Positions 24,034-37,200 of a stretch of 64,000 bases of DNA are shown piece by piece; positions within the stretch are counted from its first letter, which is position 1; each line of letters starts with the position of its first letter. The notes beneath the pieces were generated by a model, which was not told the DNA's origin, made no database searches, and saw only the letters and a list, made by a program, of their open reading frames with translations. The position numbers were made by a program, and so were the translations under genes. The DNA comes from Atherinomorus stipes (lineage: Eukaryota > Chordata > Actinopteri > Atheriniformes > Atherinidae), in NCBI GenBank assembly GCA_023101725.1, contig JALJCO010007818.1, positions 434,001 through 498,000 on the forward strand. The letters run 5' to 3'.

Positions 24034-24500
24034 TTAAGGCTGTCAGTTTAACACATTAATTAATCAATTACACTGCAAATTAATGCATTATAAAAAAAAA
24101 TCGTGATTAATTCGGTGCCAATTCAATGCATGAGCATTTTAAATTTGGCCCACTGAATGACCCAGGCAGTGGGTGGCGGTAATGCACCTAAAGCTGTTTG
24201 CCAACCGCCAGTAAACACCAGAAGAAGACGAAGAAGAAGAAGAAGAAGAAGAAGAAGAAGAAGAAGAAGAAGAAGAAGAAGAAGAAGAAGAAGAAGAAGA
24301 AGACGACGACGACGACGACGACGATGGCAAGTCAGTGAGTCACTGTACAGAACTTAGGCTGTGTTGGAGCAGGGAAAACTGCTGCCCTTGAGGACCATTG
24401 TCCCCCACGACTGCTGATATGGGATTAAAATGTGATTAATTAGATTAATTAATAACAAATCCTGTAATTAATTCTATTTTTAATCGCCTGACAGCCTTAA
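24034..24500. mobile_element. MITE carrying a GAA/GAC microsatellite
   Basis: Perfect 13-bp inverted ends TTAAGGCTGTCAG and CTGACAGCCTTAA within a TA-rich context. Subterminal TAATTAAT and TAATCG words are mirrored at both sides. No coding content. Confidence 0.7.
24221..24324. repeat. GAA microsatellite followed by GAC microsatellite
   Basis: About 27 GAA triplets (24221-24302) run directly into about seven GAC triplets. The poly-Arg and poly-Ser open frames here are translation of this repeat. Confidence 0.95.
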
Positions 24501-24510
24501 TATATATATA

Positions 24511-24556
24511 TGCAGTCATCCTCAAAATTATTCATACCCTCCAATTAAAGAAATTA
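24511..24556. mobile_element. MITE, Tc1/mariner-like, solitary end
   Basis: GCAGTCATCCTCAAAATTAT followed by TCATACCCTCCAATTAAAG is the terminal sequence of the family at 4460-4959; the rest of the element is absent. Confidence 0.6.
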
Positions 24557-25544
24557 CTATATACTATGTATAATATACCTGTAAAACCTCCATTACAGTA
24601 GTCAAGACTACTGAAACCAGTTAATGGATGAGGAAGTTCTTACAAATCATACTTAGCCGTCAGTCCTTTTATTCCAGTCATGTGCTTCAGGTGGTAAAAG
24701 ACTGATTAGGTTACTTCTTTAATGAATTTGATGGGCTTATTTATATATTTCCCATCATGCATTGTGATGCCCTCTGTTATTTTCTGCACCATGAGTTAAA
24801 TGTCCAAGTAAACCCATGACTGTCCCTCAGTCTATTTGGCATTTAATGTGGTAGCATCGACAATTCAAACCTTATTTTAAGCAATAGAAAGTTAGAGTAA
24901 ATTAGGCCTAACTGATTAATGAAATTCACTAGGCTGTGTATGACCTAACTGTTTATTTTTAGCTCAGAATCCAAATCACAGAAGTCACATAGCTGATCAC
25001 TGATTTAATCAACTGTTGTCTGAAAAGATGAAGATGCTTTGCTTGGCTTCTCTTCATCTCTTTCTCTCTGTTCCCATATTAATCTCAGCAAAGACAAAAT
25101 ACACAACACGTCCACCTGCATCTCCTCCACCATCTGATGTATAAATGAGTCCTCTGTGGAAAAGATGAAGAGCAAACCTGCTATCTGAAACAGATATGAT
25201 GGCCTGTGGCCAGACTAAATGGGAGCAAGGAGAGTCAAAACCAGCTTTAACAAACTCCAATCCCCAACAGATGTCCAGAATAATTACCACAATCTGTCAC
25301 AGGTAAAAATAGATGAACTTTAAATATTTTGCATTATTAAGAGGCTGCTGCATTAATGTCATCAAACTAAATTGCCTCTAACTTCAATTAGCAGAGTGGA
25401 TATTGGAAGAGAACATCAAAGAAATGAGGAGTCATTCTTAAACTCATGTTGGATTGCAGGTAAGAAAATGGTAGTTTTCTTCTTTTTTTAAACTGAAATC
25501 TCAAAGGCCTCTTCTTTGTGATCTTGGCTGTTTTACATCAAAAT
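24557..25544. other. Intergenic, no gene recognised
   Basis: AT-rich DNA with no convincing frame and no clear transposon end. Confidence 0.5.
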
Positions 25545-26720
25545 GTCATCAGAAATTTAATAACACAAATACTGTATACACCCTCTGTACTTTGTATTAC
25601 GTTCACCGTCTATTGTAGTGCCAGGTTGGACGCATTTTCCCTTCAGAACTGTCTTAATTCTTGGTGTCATGGACTCAACAAGGTGTTGGAAACATGTTTG
25701 CTCCATATTAACATGATAGCATCACACAGTTGCTGCATATCCATGATGAGAATCTCCCGTTCCACCGCATCCCAAAGCTGCTCTGTTGGATTGAGATCTG
25801 GTGACTGTGGAGGTCATTGGAGTACAATAAACACATTATCATGTTCCAGAAAGCAGTTGGAGATGATGTGAGCTTTGTGACATGGTGCATCATCCTGCTG
25901 GAAGCAGCATCAGAAGATGCTCCACTGTGGTCATAAAGGGATGGACATGGTCAGCAGCAATATTCAGGTAGGCTGTGGTGGTTAAACCGCCATGCTGGCA
26001 CTAAGGGGCCCAAAGTGGGCCAAAAAAATCTCCTCCACACCATTACACCACCAGTAACCTGGACTGCTGATCCATGGCAGGATGGATTAATGCTTTCATG
26101 ATGTTGCCACCAAATTCTGAGCCTAGCATCTGAATGTGGAGCTGAAATGGTGATTCATTATGTTTCTCCATCTTCTATTATCCAGTTCTGCTGAGTCTGT
26201 GTGAATTGTGGCCTTAGTTACCTGTTCTTAGCTGTCTGGAGCAGCACCATGTGTGGTCTTCTGCTGCTGTAGCCCATCTGCTTCAAGGTTGGACGTGTTG
26301 TGTGTTCAGAGATGCTATCCTGCATATCTTGGTTGGAACCAGCGATGATCTGACTTCCTGTTGTCTTTCTATCATCTCCAACCAGTCTGCCCATTCTCCT
26401 CTGATATCAACAAGACATTCTGGTCCAGACAACTGCTGCTCACTGGATATTTCCTCTTCTTCAGACCATTCTCTGGAAACCCTAGAGATGGTTGTGTGTG
26501 AAAATCCCAGTAGATCAGCAGTTTCTGAAAACTCAGACCAACAACCATGCCACGTTCAACGTCACTTAAATCTCCTTTCTTCCTCATTCTGATGCTCAGA
26601 TCGAACTTCAGCAAGTTGTCTTGACCATGTCTACGTGACTTCATGTATCGAGTTGCTGCCATGTGATTGGCTGATTAGATATTTGTGTTAACAGAAGTGT
26701 ATGTTCACGGTCTGCGTCAT
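25545..26720 (-). pseudogene. Degenerate Tc1-like transposase gene and element
   Basis: Minus strand starting near 26662: RKKGDLSDVERGMVVGLS, then HTTISRVSREWSEEEEISSE (paired-type HTH region with GFSxTTISRV), and at the far end EQTCFQHLVESM followed by PRIKTVLKGK (C terminus, about 25690 to 25620). The middle is broken by stops and deletions and no clean inverted ends are visible. Different family from 23055-23980. Confidence 0.75.
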
Positions 26721-27219
26721 AAAAAGACTCACTGCTTTGCAATTGTTCCCTTCTCTAAAACACATAGGTAATTGTAATTATGATATGGGATAAATGTAAA
26801 CATGAAGTAACATTGATGATTGTTTTATAATAGAGGAGAAAAGGAAAGAATTAAACACACTACTACTGTTTGTCTTACTTTTTTGTCTTCATAAACTTTC
26901 TCTTTTTTGCTTCTATTTGTCACAATCTGTTTACAATAAAGCTTGTATTCATTCATTTAATTATTCCACCACACAGATAAAGAGAAATCAGTTTGTCATT
27001 GAAGTTTTCATTTATCACAGTTAAATAAATTAGATAATCTCTAAATTTGGAGGTTTTATAGTTCATGAGAGGTGAAGACATTTCTTTGTCTCAGTAAAAC
27101 TATTCACATTCAAGATTAAATCATTTCTATCAACACATTTGTACAGATGAATTATCTAAACCAATAAGGCTGATTTGTTATTTGAACACAATCCAAACAT
27201 CAACATCAGATGAATTTAC
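26721..27219. other. Region between the phosphatase 3' end and the Tc1 remnant
   Basis: AT-rich, no recognised feature. Confidence 0.5.
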
Positions 27220-27225
27220 TTTATT
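27220..27225 (-). terminator. Candidate polyadenylation signal of the phosphatase gene
   Basis: AATAAA on the minus strand about 155 bp past the stop codon. It is the first canonical hexamer I noticed downstream and would give a short 3' UTR. No transcript evidence is available here. Confidence 0.5.
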
Positions 27226-27378
27226 TCCTTCCTCTGGGTCTAATCCATGTCTTTGTTGATGACTTCATCATGATGCTCTGCCGGCAGCAGCACAAGAGGC
27301 CACAGTGGTGGTCATCTGCCCCATCGGTGTCTCCTGATTGACTGGAAGCCCCCTGCTCAGTGACCCTAACCTCTGATC

Positions 27379-27689
27379 TCACATCAACACGGTCAGAACC
27401 AGCACCAAACTGAGGAGGCTGCCCAGCACAGCTGCTGAGGCCCGAGCTGACCCGACCCCATCAGTGGGGAAGGTGCTGTGAGCCACAGGTGGTTCAACCT
27501 GCCCCTGGCAGTGCCTCAGGTCAGCACCCACGCAGGCAGCGTAGCCCATAGCATGGGCGATGTAACTCTGCTCCTGGACGCCACTGAAGAGGTGGGCCAT
27601 AGGTCCACGGGCCAGCACGGCCACGTCCTCCCCACTGTGGGTGGTGGACTTCATCGGGACCGCAGCAAACTGGACGTAATCTTTACCCT
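27379..27689 (-). CDS. alpi: Alkaline phosphatase coding exon 11 and stop
   Basis: 311 nt coding, acceptor CTTCAG. Encodes the crown and C terminus: HSGEDVAV with Zn ligand His452, [15 protein letters not shown], and [11 protein letters not shown] with two cysteines. It ends in a small-residue stretch ([10 protein letters not shown]) before a hydrophobic tail [12 protein letters not shown] and TGA, as expected for a GPI attachment signal. Confidence 0.94.
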
Positions 27690-27842
27690 CTGAAGGAGAC
27701 AAAAATGTTACAGAAGGTTTGTTTATTTATCCATTTATATCTATTTATATCTTACATTTCATGTACTTTTCCAGATTTTAGTCATTTCTTGTTTATCATT
27801 AACACATTTGATTTATTGCTATTATTATTATCATTAATAATG

Positions 27843-27878
<36 letters not shown>

Positions 27879-28220
27879 TATAACAATCATTTAACTACTC
27901 CTGGGATTTTTTTTTATTTTTTTTTTTATTTCGCATTCATTAAATCTTCATGCTGTCATGGATCTCTATCTGAATAATAGCCCAATAAATAAGGAAGTTG
28001 ATTAAATTAATAGGATAACCAGTGCATCTTACTGGTGGTGACGTTGCGGATGTCGGGGCGTTTCCCATTAATGAGTTTGTGTCCAGGCCCGTTACCGTAC
28101 ATCAGTGTGGTGTAGGGTAACATGTCTGTTCCCCACAGTGGAGTTTTACCTGGAAAAAAGCAAGTACTACTGATTTATCTGTTTTATGTTGTTCCTTTCT
28201 ATCTCACAGTGCTGCAAGCA

Positions 28221-28258
<38 letters not shown>

Positions 28259-31200
28259 CAGCAGTAAAGGAGGGGTTTCTGGATCCCTGGGGTGCTGCAG
28301 GAGGTCTTGAGCTTGTTGAGTATCTCAGTGTTTCTCTCCAGATGAGCCATTAGCCTGGCGAGTCTCCCTGCTGATGAAGAGCTTAGAGTTTCACAGTTCC
28401 ATTAATCACTGCTGTACCACTGGGAGGAAGACAAGGAGGAGGAGGAAGATGATGAGGAGGAGGAGGATAAATAATGGATAGGAAAGAAGAAGTGGAGAAG
28501 TGGAAACACCATGATGCGACAAAACTTCTATCAGTACATGTTTTTAAGACTGATCTGAAATCAAATAAAAAAATACATTATTAATAAACAAAGATAAATT
28601 AAAAATAGATTTTTATTTTCGTTACTTTTTGTTCCTATAATAATGAGCAAATAAATAGGAGTCAAAATGATTCATTTAAGTTCTTGCTGCAGATGGTGAT
28701 GCCTGCTGTTGTAGACCTGAAGAAGCCTCTGACTGAACACTGTTGTTTTGGGGTGGGACGTCTGACCCCGCCCACATTACTTTGTTAAGTAGTCTATTAT
28801 AACTTATTCTAACCTTTCCCCCCATCCCTTAGCCCTAACTCTAACCTCACAATCTGGCTACACCTGTCGGATGTCCGGCACCGGCTAATATCTGACCACT
28901 GCAAGCCGCAGCCAGGATACGTGTCAAATAATGCAAACACTCAACTTCACTCTTACTTTGGTGGGAAGGATTGTTCTGCCACAATGGGAGTGAACACAGA
29001 TAAATAATCTGTAGGTATTTCAAAAAGTAAATGCAATCTGATTACAGAATAAAAAATAGTATTGTGTTGGATTATTACTTAAAAAAGTAATAGGGATGGG
29101 TGATACCGAAATTTTTCCTGTTGATAGGAAACCACATGATTGTACAGTTTGCATTAATAACTTGAAAGCAAGGCTAATATTAAATATAAGTAAAACTTAA
29201 GAACAGAAGTTCGAAAGAAATGTTTTTAAAACAATAATAAATTATATTGATGAGTAAATTTAAAAAAAATAAGATTAAAAACTTATTTTAATTATCAAAT
29301 AACTTAAGTACAGGTTAAGATTATTTTCATTAATTGAGTGGAAAATGCTCAAATATAAAATGTAATTATAATATTATAAATTTATCAAACCATGATGTGC
29401 AATAACCTGCATTAAAGTACTAAAAATCATTACCATCACTAACAGTAGCAGCATCATCATGACATCTGATAGGCTACCACCATCATGTGACACAGAAGTT
29501 TGAATCTGGCTGCTTTTCAAATCATTTCATTGCCTAAAACTCTCAGAAGTGGAAACAAATTGCATGTTTTTTGTATCTGTGCAGTGGTATCGTGATACTC
29601 AAAAAAGTATCGATTCTGATATTTTGTCTAGCTGGTATCAACGTAACAACTCGAGGGTAATGATATCCAAATCCCTAAAAAGTAATCAGATTACTGTAAT
29701 GTGTTACTAACTAATAAGTTACTGGCATCACTGCTCCCCAAGACCGCAGAGTCTTCAGATTAATTAGCAATCAGACATCTGCAGAGTCAGAGTCAAGGTT
29801 ATTGTAGTTTTGGATTTTTAATTAGTTGCAGTTTTTATTAAGTTTTGACTTTTTGCTTTTCAATTCAGTTAGTTTTAGTTAGTTTTTTCAGCAGGTTTGC
29901 TAGCTTTTATTAGTTTTTATTTTTGGGGAAATGCTCAGATTTAGTTTAGTTTTCATAAGCTTCAGGGTTAGTTTTAGTTTGTTTTTTGTTTGTTTTGTTT
30001 TTTGTAAATTATATTGTAGGTATTTGTCTGGTGTGATGTTAAAAATCATCAGGAAGTCACTGGGAGTAAAACCAGAGAGCAAAGTAAAAAGATTAAATAG
30101 AAATGTATTTCAAGTCAACCCAAAAGGCTTATATATTAGATCATTTAAAAAAAACTAAGGATGTTTAATTAATAATTATTAGACTAGTAATTTTAGTTAG
30201 TTTTAGCTAGTTTTGTAAAGACACAATATAGTTTCAGTTCATTTTTTTTTCTTTAAAAACTGAAATAAAACTTCTATTTTTATTTCAGTTAACGAAAAAT
30301 GTTTTTCAATTTTAGTTTTCAGGGGGTTTTTTTGTTAATTTTAGTTAATTATAATAACCTTGCCCAGAGTTGTACTGGAAGTCTGAGATGTCCAGTGTGA
30401 AGAGAAATGGTGAGAGTACAGGTCCTTGTGGTGCTCCAGTGCTGCTGACTGAGCACCATCTCAGACACACAACCTTTCAGTCTAACTGTGGTCTGTTTGT
30501 TACATTGTCATTAATCCACGTGGTTGCGGTGGGATCCACCTGGAATTTATGGAGCAGCTGAATTTGTTAAAAGTACTTGAAAAATAATAATAAAAAAAAT
30601 CATCTCAAAGTGCTGTCTGATTGGTCCAGATGAGAGCGGGTTCTCTAAAGCAGGTAGATAATAGCGTCTTCAACTCCAAATCCATTACAATACACAAACT
30701 GTGGGTGTTCACTTGCTTGTTGTGGTGAGCCAGTAACAGTCTCTGCAGTACCTTCATGATGTGAGATGTAGTTGTAGTTGTAGATTTTGATACGTTCATG
30801 AGCTAAGTCTAAAAAAGTGTATGTTTCCATGCCAGCAAATCTCTGAAGATCCTCAGTGAGGATGTGTATGTTATCTAATGAAGCGTAAAGACCCATCAGT
30901 GGATGAAACAGAGGTGAAAGTCTTAAAATGGATTTATTTTTTACTCCTGCTGGTCCTTCTCTGACTGTAAAAGCTGCTTTTTAGGAAAAGAATGAATTTA
31001 TCCAATTTCAAACCTCCAAAACAGAGCAAGAACAGAGGAAGAGGAAAGCCGAAGGTAAGAAAAACATGCGGTCAATAATAAGACCCTTAAACAAGAGAGA
31101 GGGACTGACGGGAGAAGAAGATGTCAGAGAGAGAAAGGCGATGCTGTGGATGGTTGGAGGCAGGTAGAGGGAGGAGAGATGAGGAGAAAGAGGACTGAAA

Positions 31201-34200
31201 TAGAGCAGCGAGCAGGAGGAAGGCTGCCAGCTAAGAGTCTTCATCCAGGCTGTAATTACAGAGAAGAGAAAGCAGAGGAAATGTCAAGCTGCTGGTGGCT
31301 GAGACACACACACACTGTGGATAAACACATCTGAAAGCGGGAAATGTGTGTGTGTGTGTGTGCACGAAAAGCAAAGATTTAAACTAAATAAAAAAAATTG
31401 CATCAGAACTTCAGGAAGTCAGCTGCAATTACCCAGAATGCTCTGTCCTCGGAAAGGGAATCCATTGAAGGTGACAGGCTGGGAGTGGTCAGCTGTCACT
31501 ATGGTGAGAGTTTCTTCCTCTTTGGTGAGTTCGAGGGCTTTGGCAATGGCGTCATCAAAAGCGACGGCCTCATGAAGGGCCATGTACGCCCGGCCGTCGT
31601 GGTGAGCCTGGTCGATTCGCCCGCCTGAACACGCGCACACAGGATGGTGATCAGTTTGAGTGACAGGAGAAAGGTTAACAGTTTAACCAAACCAGGTGCT
31701 GCTCATTCATTTCTGACTAAAACCAGCTCATTGTTCAAGGAAATTGATCTGATCAGGAAGTCAGACTGCAGACACGAGGTCTGATCAAAGTCAGATTGGG
31801 TTTGAAGACTTTCTAGCGACAGTTGTGCTTGAAAGTTCACATACCCTTCTATTAAAGACAGAAAAAATCATCTGCCAGTGAAATAAGTTGAAATTGACCA
31901 AAGTGACAATAAATGAAGTTTATCAACATCATGATATTGATTTTGTATTATGGTTCAACAGGAATATCAAAAACAAACAAACAAAAAAACACGTTTATGA
32001 TGAGGCTCCTGAGCTAAAATTTTGTTGAGCAACCCTTTGAGGCAATCACTGCACTCAAGTGCTTTCTGCAACGTCCAGTCACACTTCTACATCTGTTGAC
32101 AGGTATTTTGGTCCACTGCTGATGAGCAAGGTGCTTTAATTTGTCTGGGACAGTTTGGTTTGTTTTTTAAAAATGATCTTTCTAAACAAAAATTCTAAAT
32201 CAATATTTTATTTTACTAAATCATAATTTAGCACGTTTTAATTTATTATTGCCTTTTCAGTTTTGTGTTATTTGAATCACCATTGTGAATTTAGCATTTT
32301 CTTTCATGGGAAGGGATGTAAACTTTTGAGCCCAACTTTACTTAGTTTTTTTTTCATCAAAAACTGTGTTAGTCTGAGATTTTCAATTGGTAAAAGACTA
32401 GAAATAAAAAAACATTGGCTTTCACTGTATTCGACTGTGGAGAGTACGATAAGAAGACTGTTCAGTCTCTGTGCAGCCAGAACTTAATCTGCATTGCCAT
32501 CAGTAAGTCAGATCTGTTTCCAGTGATGGCTGGACTCCACCAGTGCTGCTCTTTCTTATCAATTCTGCTGAACTTTACCAAGCAAAATTTCCGCAGCGGT
32601 GAGGGGGTCCGGTTTGGTGGACTCAGGTTTGAGTCTCTGCTTTATGCAGATAATATAGTGATCTCTAACTTTCACTGGAGCAGTTCGCAAACAAAGTGTA
32701 ATGGAGTGGGATGAGACTAAGACCCTCTATATCCAAGACCGTGTCTCAATCCACGCACTTTCCTGAGTGCACTGGAATTCAGGGCATAGTGTGCACTGTG
32801 TGCTTCATCTATAGTGAACACTATTGTCGCTAAATGCTGACCCAAACAGAGCACTGCACTTACAGGAAGTGACGGACTAGCATTGCCCGCTAACGTGAGC
32901 TAACTCTTCTAAGCCGGTATAACCACGGCCTCAAACACACGACCAGATCATAACTGTCATCAGGGAGTGAACAGCTTGGTAGCATGCTACAATATGCATT
33001 AGTAATTATGTCTAAATAATTTTGATAAACGTTACTTAAATCAAGTACAGTACCATCTCCGATACAGCAGGGGTCGCCACCGTTTCATTCACTGCCATTA
33101 TTTAGCTCTGAAGGCAGTTTGAAAGTCCTGCCTCTTCCTCCACGTCAACAAGATGGCGTCCATTTAGTGCGAGTATTGTGCCTCATTCTGCACTGCATTT
33201 TGGGGCGTGATTAGGGCAACATCCTGGTACTTTCAGTGCACTGAAATTGTCGCTTAAATGACACCATGTGTGCACTACACACTCAAAAACAGTGTTTGAA
33301 GTGCTCAAGTGCGCAGATTGGGACAGACCCCAAGACTGTGGTCCGTGGACCGAGTTCTTCTCCTAGAAAAGGGTGGAGCGTCCTTTTTGAGTCGGGCATT
33401 AGATCTTGCTCCACGTAAAGGAGTTCAAGTGTCTAGGGAGCAGGAGATTGTCAGGTTGTTTGGTGTGGTGTCTGCAGGGATGCCGATTCTGCATCGGTCT
33501 GTTGTGACGGAGAAGGAGCTGAACTGAAAGATGAGGCCTTTGCTTTACCAGCTATCTATGTCCCCCCTCACCGATGTTTACCAGCTGTGGGTAGTGACCA
33601 AAACAACAAGGGGTTTGGATTTGAATACAAACGGCTGAGTCGTTTCCCTGAATTTAAACAGACTTGAACTCTTCTGAATCGACTTTAAACTCGACCTGGA
33701 GTCGTTTCAAACTACTCAAGACTTGAAATGGACTCAATTCAGACATTTTTCAAAGAGCATGTTTGACTTGAACCTAACTGATCAGCATGTTTAATCTGAT
33801 TATTCTCAGATTAAGTCCCACAGAAGTCCCCAGAAATGTGCAGTTTGTTTCCTGATGTTGTGGGACTCCAGTGAGGCGGATCTTGAATGACCTGTCAGGA
33901 CTTGACTTATTTTCAATGACTTGAGTTTGACTTTCTTTAAAATTCTGTAAAAATTGATAAAAGGGTTGTTAAATTCATTTGAGTGTGTTAAATGACTGAG
34001 TAAGGAAGTGAGCACATTAGATTGACATACCTCAGGAGGCTCGACTGAAGACTCAAATGACTCCAGATTTGACTTTGCCCAACCACAATTTTATAAATCC
34101 ACATACACATACAGGAGATTTGAATGTTTTCTCCAGCTGATCTAGTTTTTCTCAGACCCTCTCCCATCTCCCTGATCCTCTCTATTGTCTGAATCAAAGA

Positions 34201-37200
34201 GTGAAGTAGACCCCAGTTAATAAGCTGTGATCTCGGCGAGCTGTCAGGGATTGGGTGCGCCATATGCCTGCTTCTATTTATACATTTCTCTGGTATTTTT
34301 AAGTGATGGTGAAGACTCTCGGCAGAACCACGGAGTCCCCAGGCAGCTGCCTCAGATTAAAGAAGAGATGGATGAGGAGGCCGGTGAAGCAGAACAGAAA
34401 CTCATTGAGCTGTAGGGGGAATCGATGTCAAGTCACCAGATCTTCTGCAGGTGCGGGCTGTTCTTTGATACGGCAAAGCGTGGAGGTTGGAGATACAGCG
34501 AACCAACATCAGCTTCATTGTCAAACGTACAGGAGTTGGAGCAAACGTATGCTTAATGACAGTATGGTCTCAGCATCCATCAAGGATGCAACAGACTTAT
34601 GAAGGTCCAGTTTGTTTTGTCACTTTGGCTGATTTACAGTAGATTATATGAGTAATGATGTTAAAGAAGCACAGGTGCACCGAAAGGCGACTCATTAAAA
34701 GTTATTGAGGATAATTTTCTGGAATATGCAATCAGTATGTTCCCACTGACTGAAATAGTGATCATTTCAAAAAAAGAAAAAAGTGAATTAATGATATGGC
34801 TAAAAAAAATGTGACTTTTAATGACTTATTTGTAAGTGAATGTAAAACTCAGTGGATCAACATGAAACAGTTTTCTTTTTTTTTCTTTTTTTTTTTTACT
34901 GAAAACTCCAGTGTTTCTTGGGTTTCTTTGTAATGGAAGTGTGTTGAGGCTGTTTTCCTCACCCTCCACTAACAAGAAGAAGCCCTTCGGGTTTTTCTGT
35001 AGGATGCGGATGGCCTTTTCTGTGGTCTCGACGATGGATGGATCCAAGCTTGGATCTCTTTCCACCTCAAAACGGAGATCACCTGGTTCAAAGAGACCTG
35101 TGGGGGAGGTAAACCAAATTAGAATTAAAGCACCTTTTTTTATTTCAGGAATAACAGCACAGAAACCCTCATTATCATCCTTTGGTTTGCTGCACAGAGG
35201 GAGCGATGAACCACTTTGGAGGAAAAATCCAAACCTCTATCATCAACCTTTTAGCTGGAGAGCACTCAGTCCAGAAATAGCGTGATGACTGAATGTACAT
35301 CTCTGCTTCACCACACACCACTGACATCATTATACACTCAACTGTGCAGCAGCTGCAGATATATACAAATCTGTTTAATGAAATTAAGAATACTTTACTG
35401 ATCCTCTGAGGGAAATTTAAAAATGTATAAATACTTATCATAACATTTATATTAAAATTTGATCTCAGTATCAATTTTTTAATTGATATTGTTTAGTGTA
35501 ATATCTACAAAATTACTTGATAAATATTAACATTTACAGCAACATTTATAGACATAGATAATATTTGTAATATGATAAATAACCCAATACACTGCAGCAA
35601 TACAAGTTGGAATACCACATTATTCATTATTACTGTGTTTATGTGTTTATATAATAATGATATGAATATATCACTGCAAGATTTCTGAACAAATGATGTG
35701 ATACTGGATTTAGAAAAAGATAAGGACACAACACACAACCTTGAATAAATGCTAATGCTAACACACAGTTTGATCTGTATCTATATGAAACAACCTCTTA
35801 GCAGAGGTTAACTAGCTGCTGTCAAAAAGTCACATTTACCTGCTGTCTGTCAGTGAGGCTAACACCAGCTGTCAAGTAGATTTTTATTTTGTGACTGAAA
35901 AGCACAGGTTTTAGGTCCTATAACATGATTACCTCAGCCACTTGTTTGTTCAGCAAAATTGCTCACTAAGTCCTGAACAGATCTAAACTATTTTTTAGGA
36001 AATCTTGCTAATGGCACAAGGAAGAACAGATAAAACTTTTGGTTGATCCAGACTGCCGTCTGAATGATGTTTTGAAGGAATCTTTAGCATAGGGGATTAT
36101 CACGCTTCTTGTTCCTGTTTCCGGAACTTGTAACATTTAGCTGCTTCCTCTTCCGCGCAAGTTCAACAGTAGCTGAATCCAATGTAGCTGCTCTGTTGCA
36201 TTTTGTAAATCTAATTAAAAACACAAACCCAAATTAAATTTTCTTGGATTCCCGACTGAAGCGATGCTAAGGAATTACTGGATCAAAGCGATTCGCCGGG
36301 ATGAAGGGCCGAACTTTATAATAAAACAGGGTAGCACGTTTATTTGTAGCCGGCACGTCAATGATGCAGCTACATTATAGCTAGCGTTAGCAGGCTAGCG
36401 TTTGCTGATGTGCCTAACTTTGTGCATCTGAAAACACACAAGCATTTGAAAATTGGGTCTACACCCTCCCGTGTTCAGTGGAAGAACTGGGGACTGCCAA
36501 GAAAGGAGACCGCTTATAAAAGTCTACGAACTTTATAATAAAACAAGGTAGCAGGTTTGTTTGTAGCCGGTGAGACGCTGGCGTTAGCAGGCTAGTGTTA
36601 GCTGATGTGCTCAACTGTGCGTTTGAAAACACACAAGCATCTGGAAATCAGATCTTGTGCCTTTATCATCAATAAAGCATTAGGGGGAAAAAAACTGGCT
36701 TAGGCCGTGACGTTCACCCAGTTGCGGTGACGTGCAGCTGCTGCTATGTGAAGAGACAATGTCCTTGTCTGATACACAAAATCTGTGAAAATGCTCTTTT
36801 ATAAGCGTCTCCTTTCTTGGCAGACCCCAGTTGATCCACTGGAAACGGGAGGGTACAGACCCGATTTTCAGATGCTTGTGTGTTTTCAGACACTCAAAGT
36901 TAGGCACGTCAGCTAACGCTAGCTGGCTAACACTAGCCTGCTAACGCTAGCTGTTAGCATCATTGAAGTGCCAGCTACAGACAAACGTATTTTATTATAA
37001 AGTTCGGCCTTTCACCCAGGCGAATCGCTTTGATTCACTAATTCGTTAGCATCGCTTCAGTCGGGAGTCCATGAAAATTTAAGTAGGGTTGACGTTTATT
37101 CAATTTACGAAGTGGAACAGAGTAGTAACACTGGATTCAGCTATTGTTTGATTTCAATCAAAAGGACATGCCCCTAATTATGTGTAATTCCAAGATTAAA

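Noticed and set aside
24139..24357. Poly-Ser and poly-Arg open frames
   Set aside because: Translation of the GAA/GAC microsatellite.
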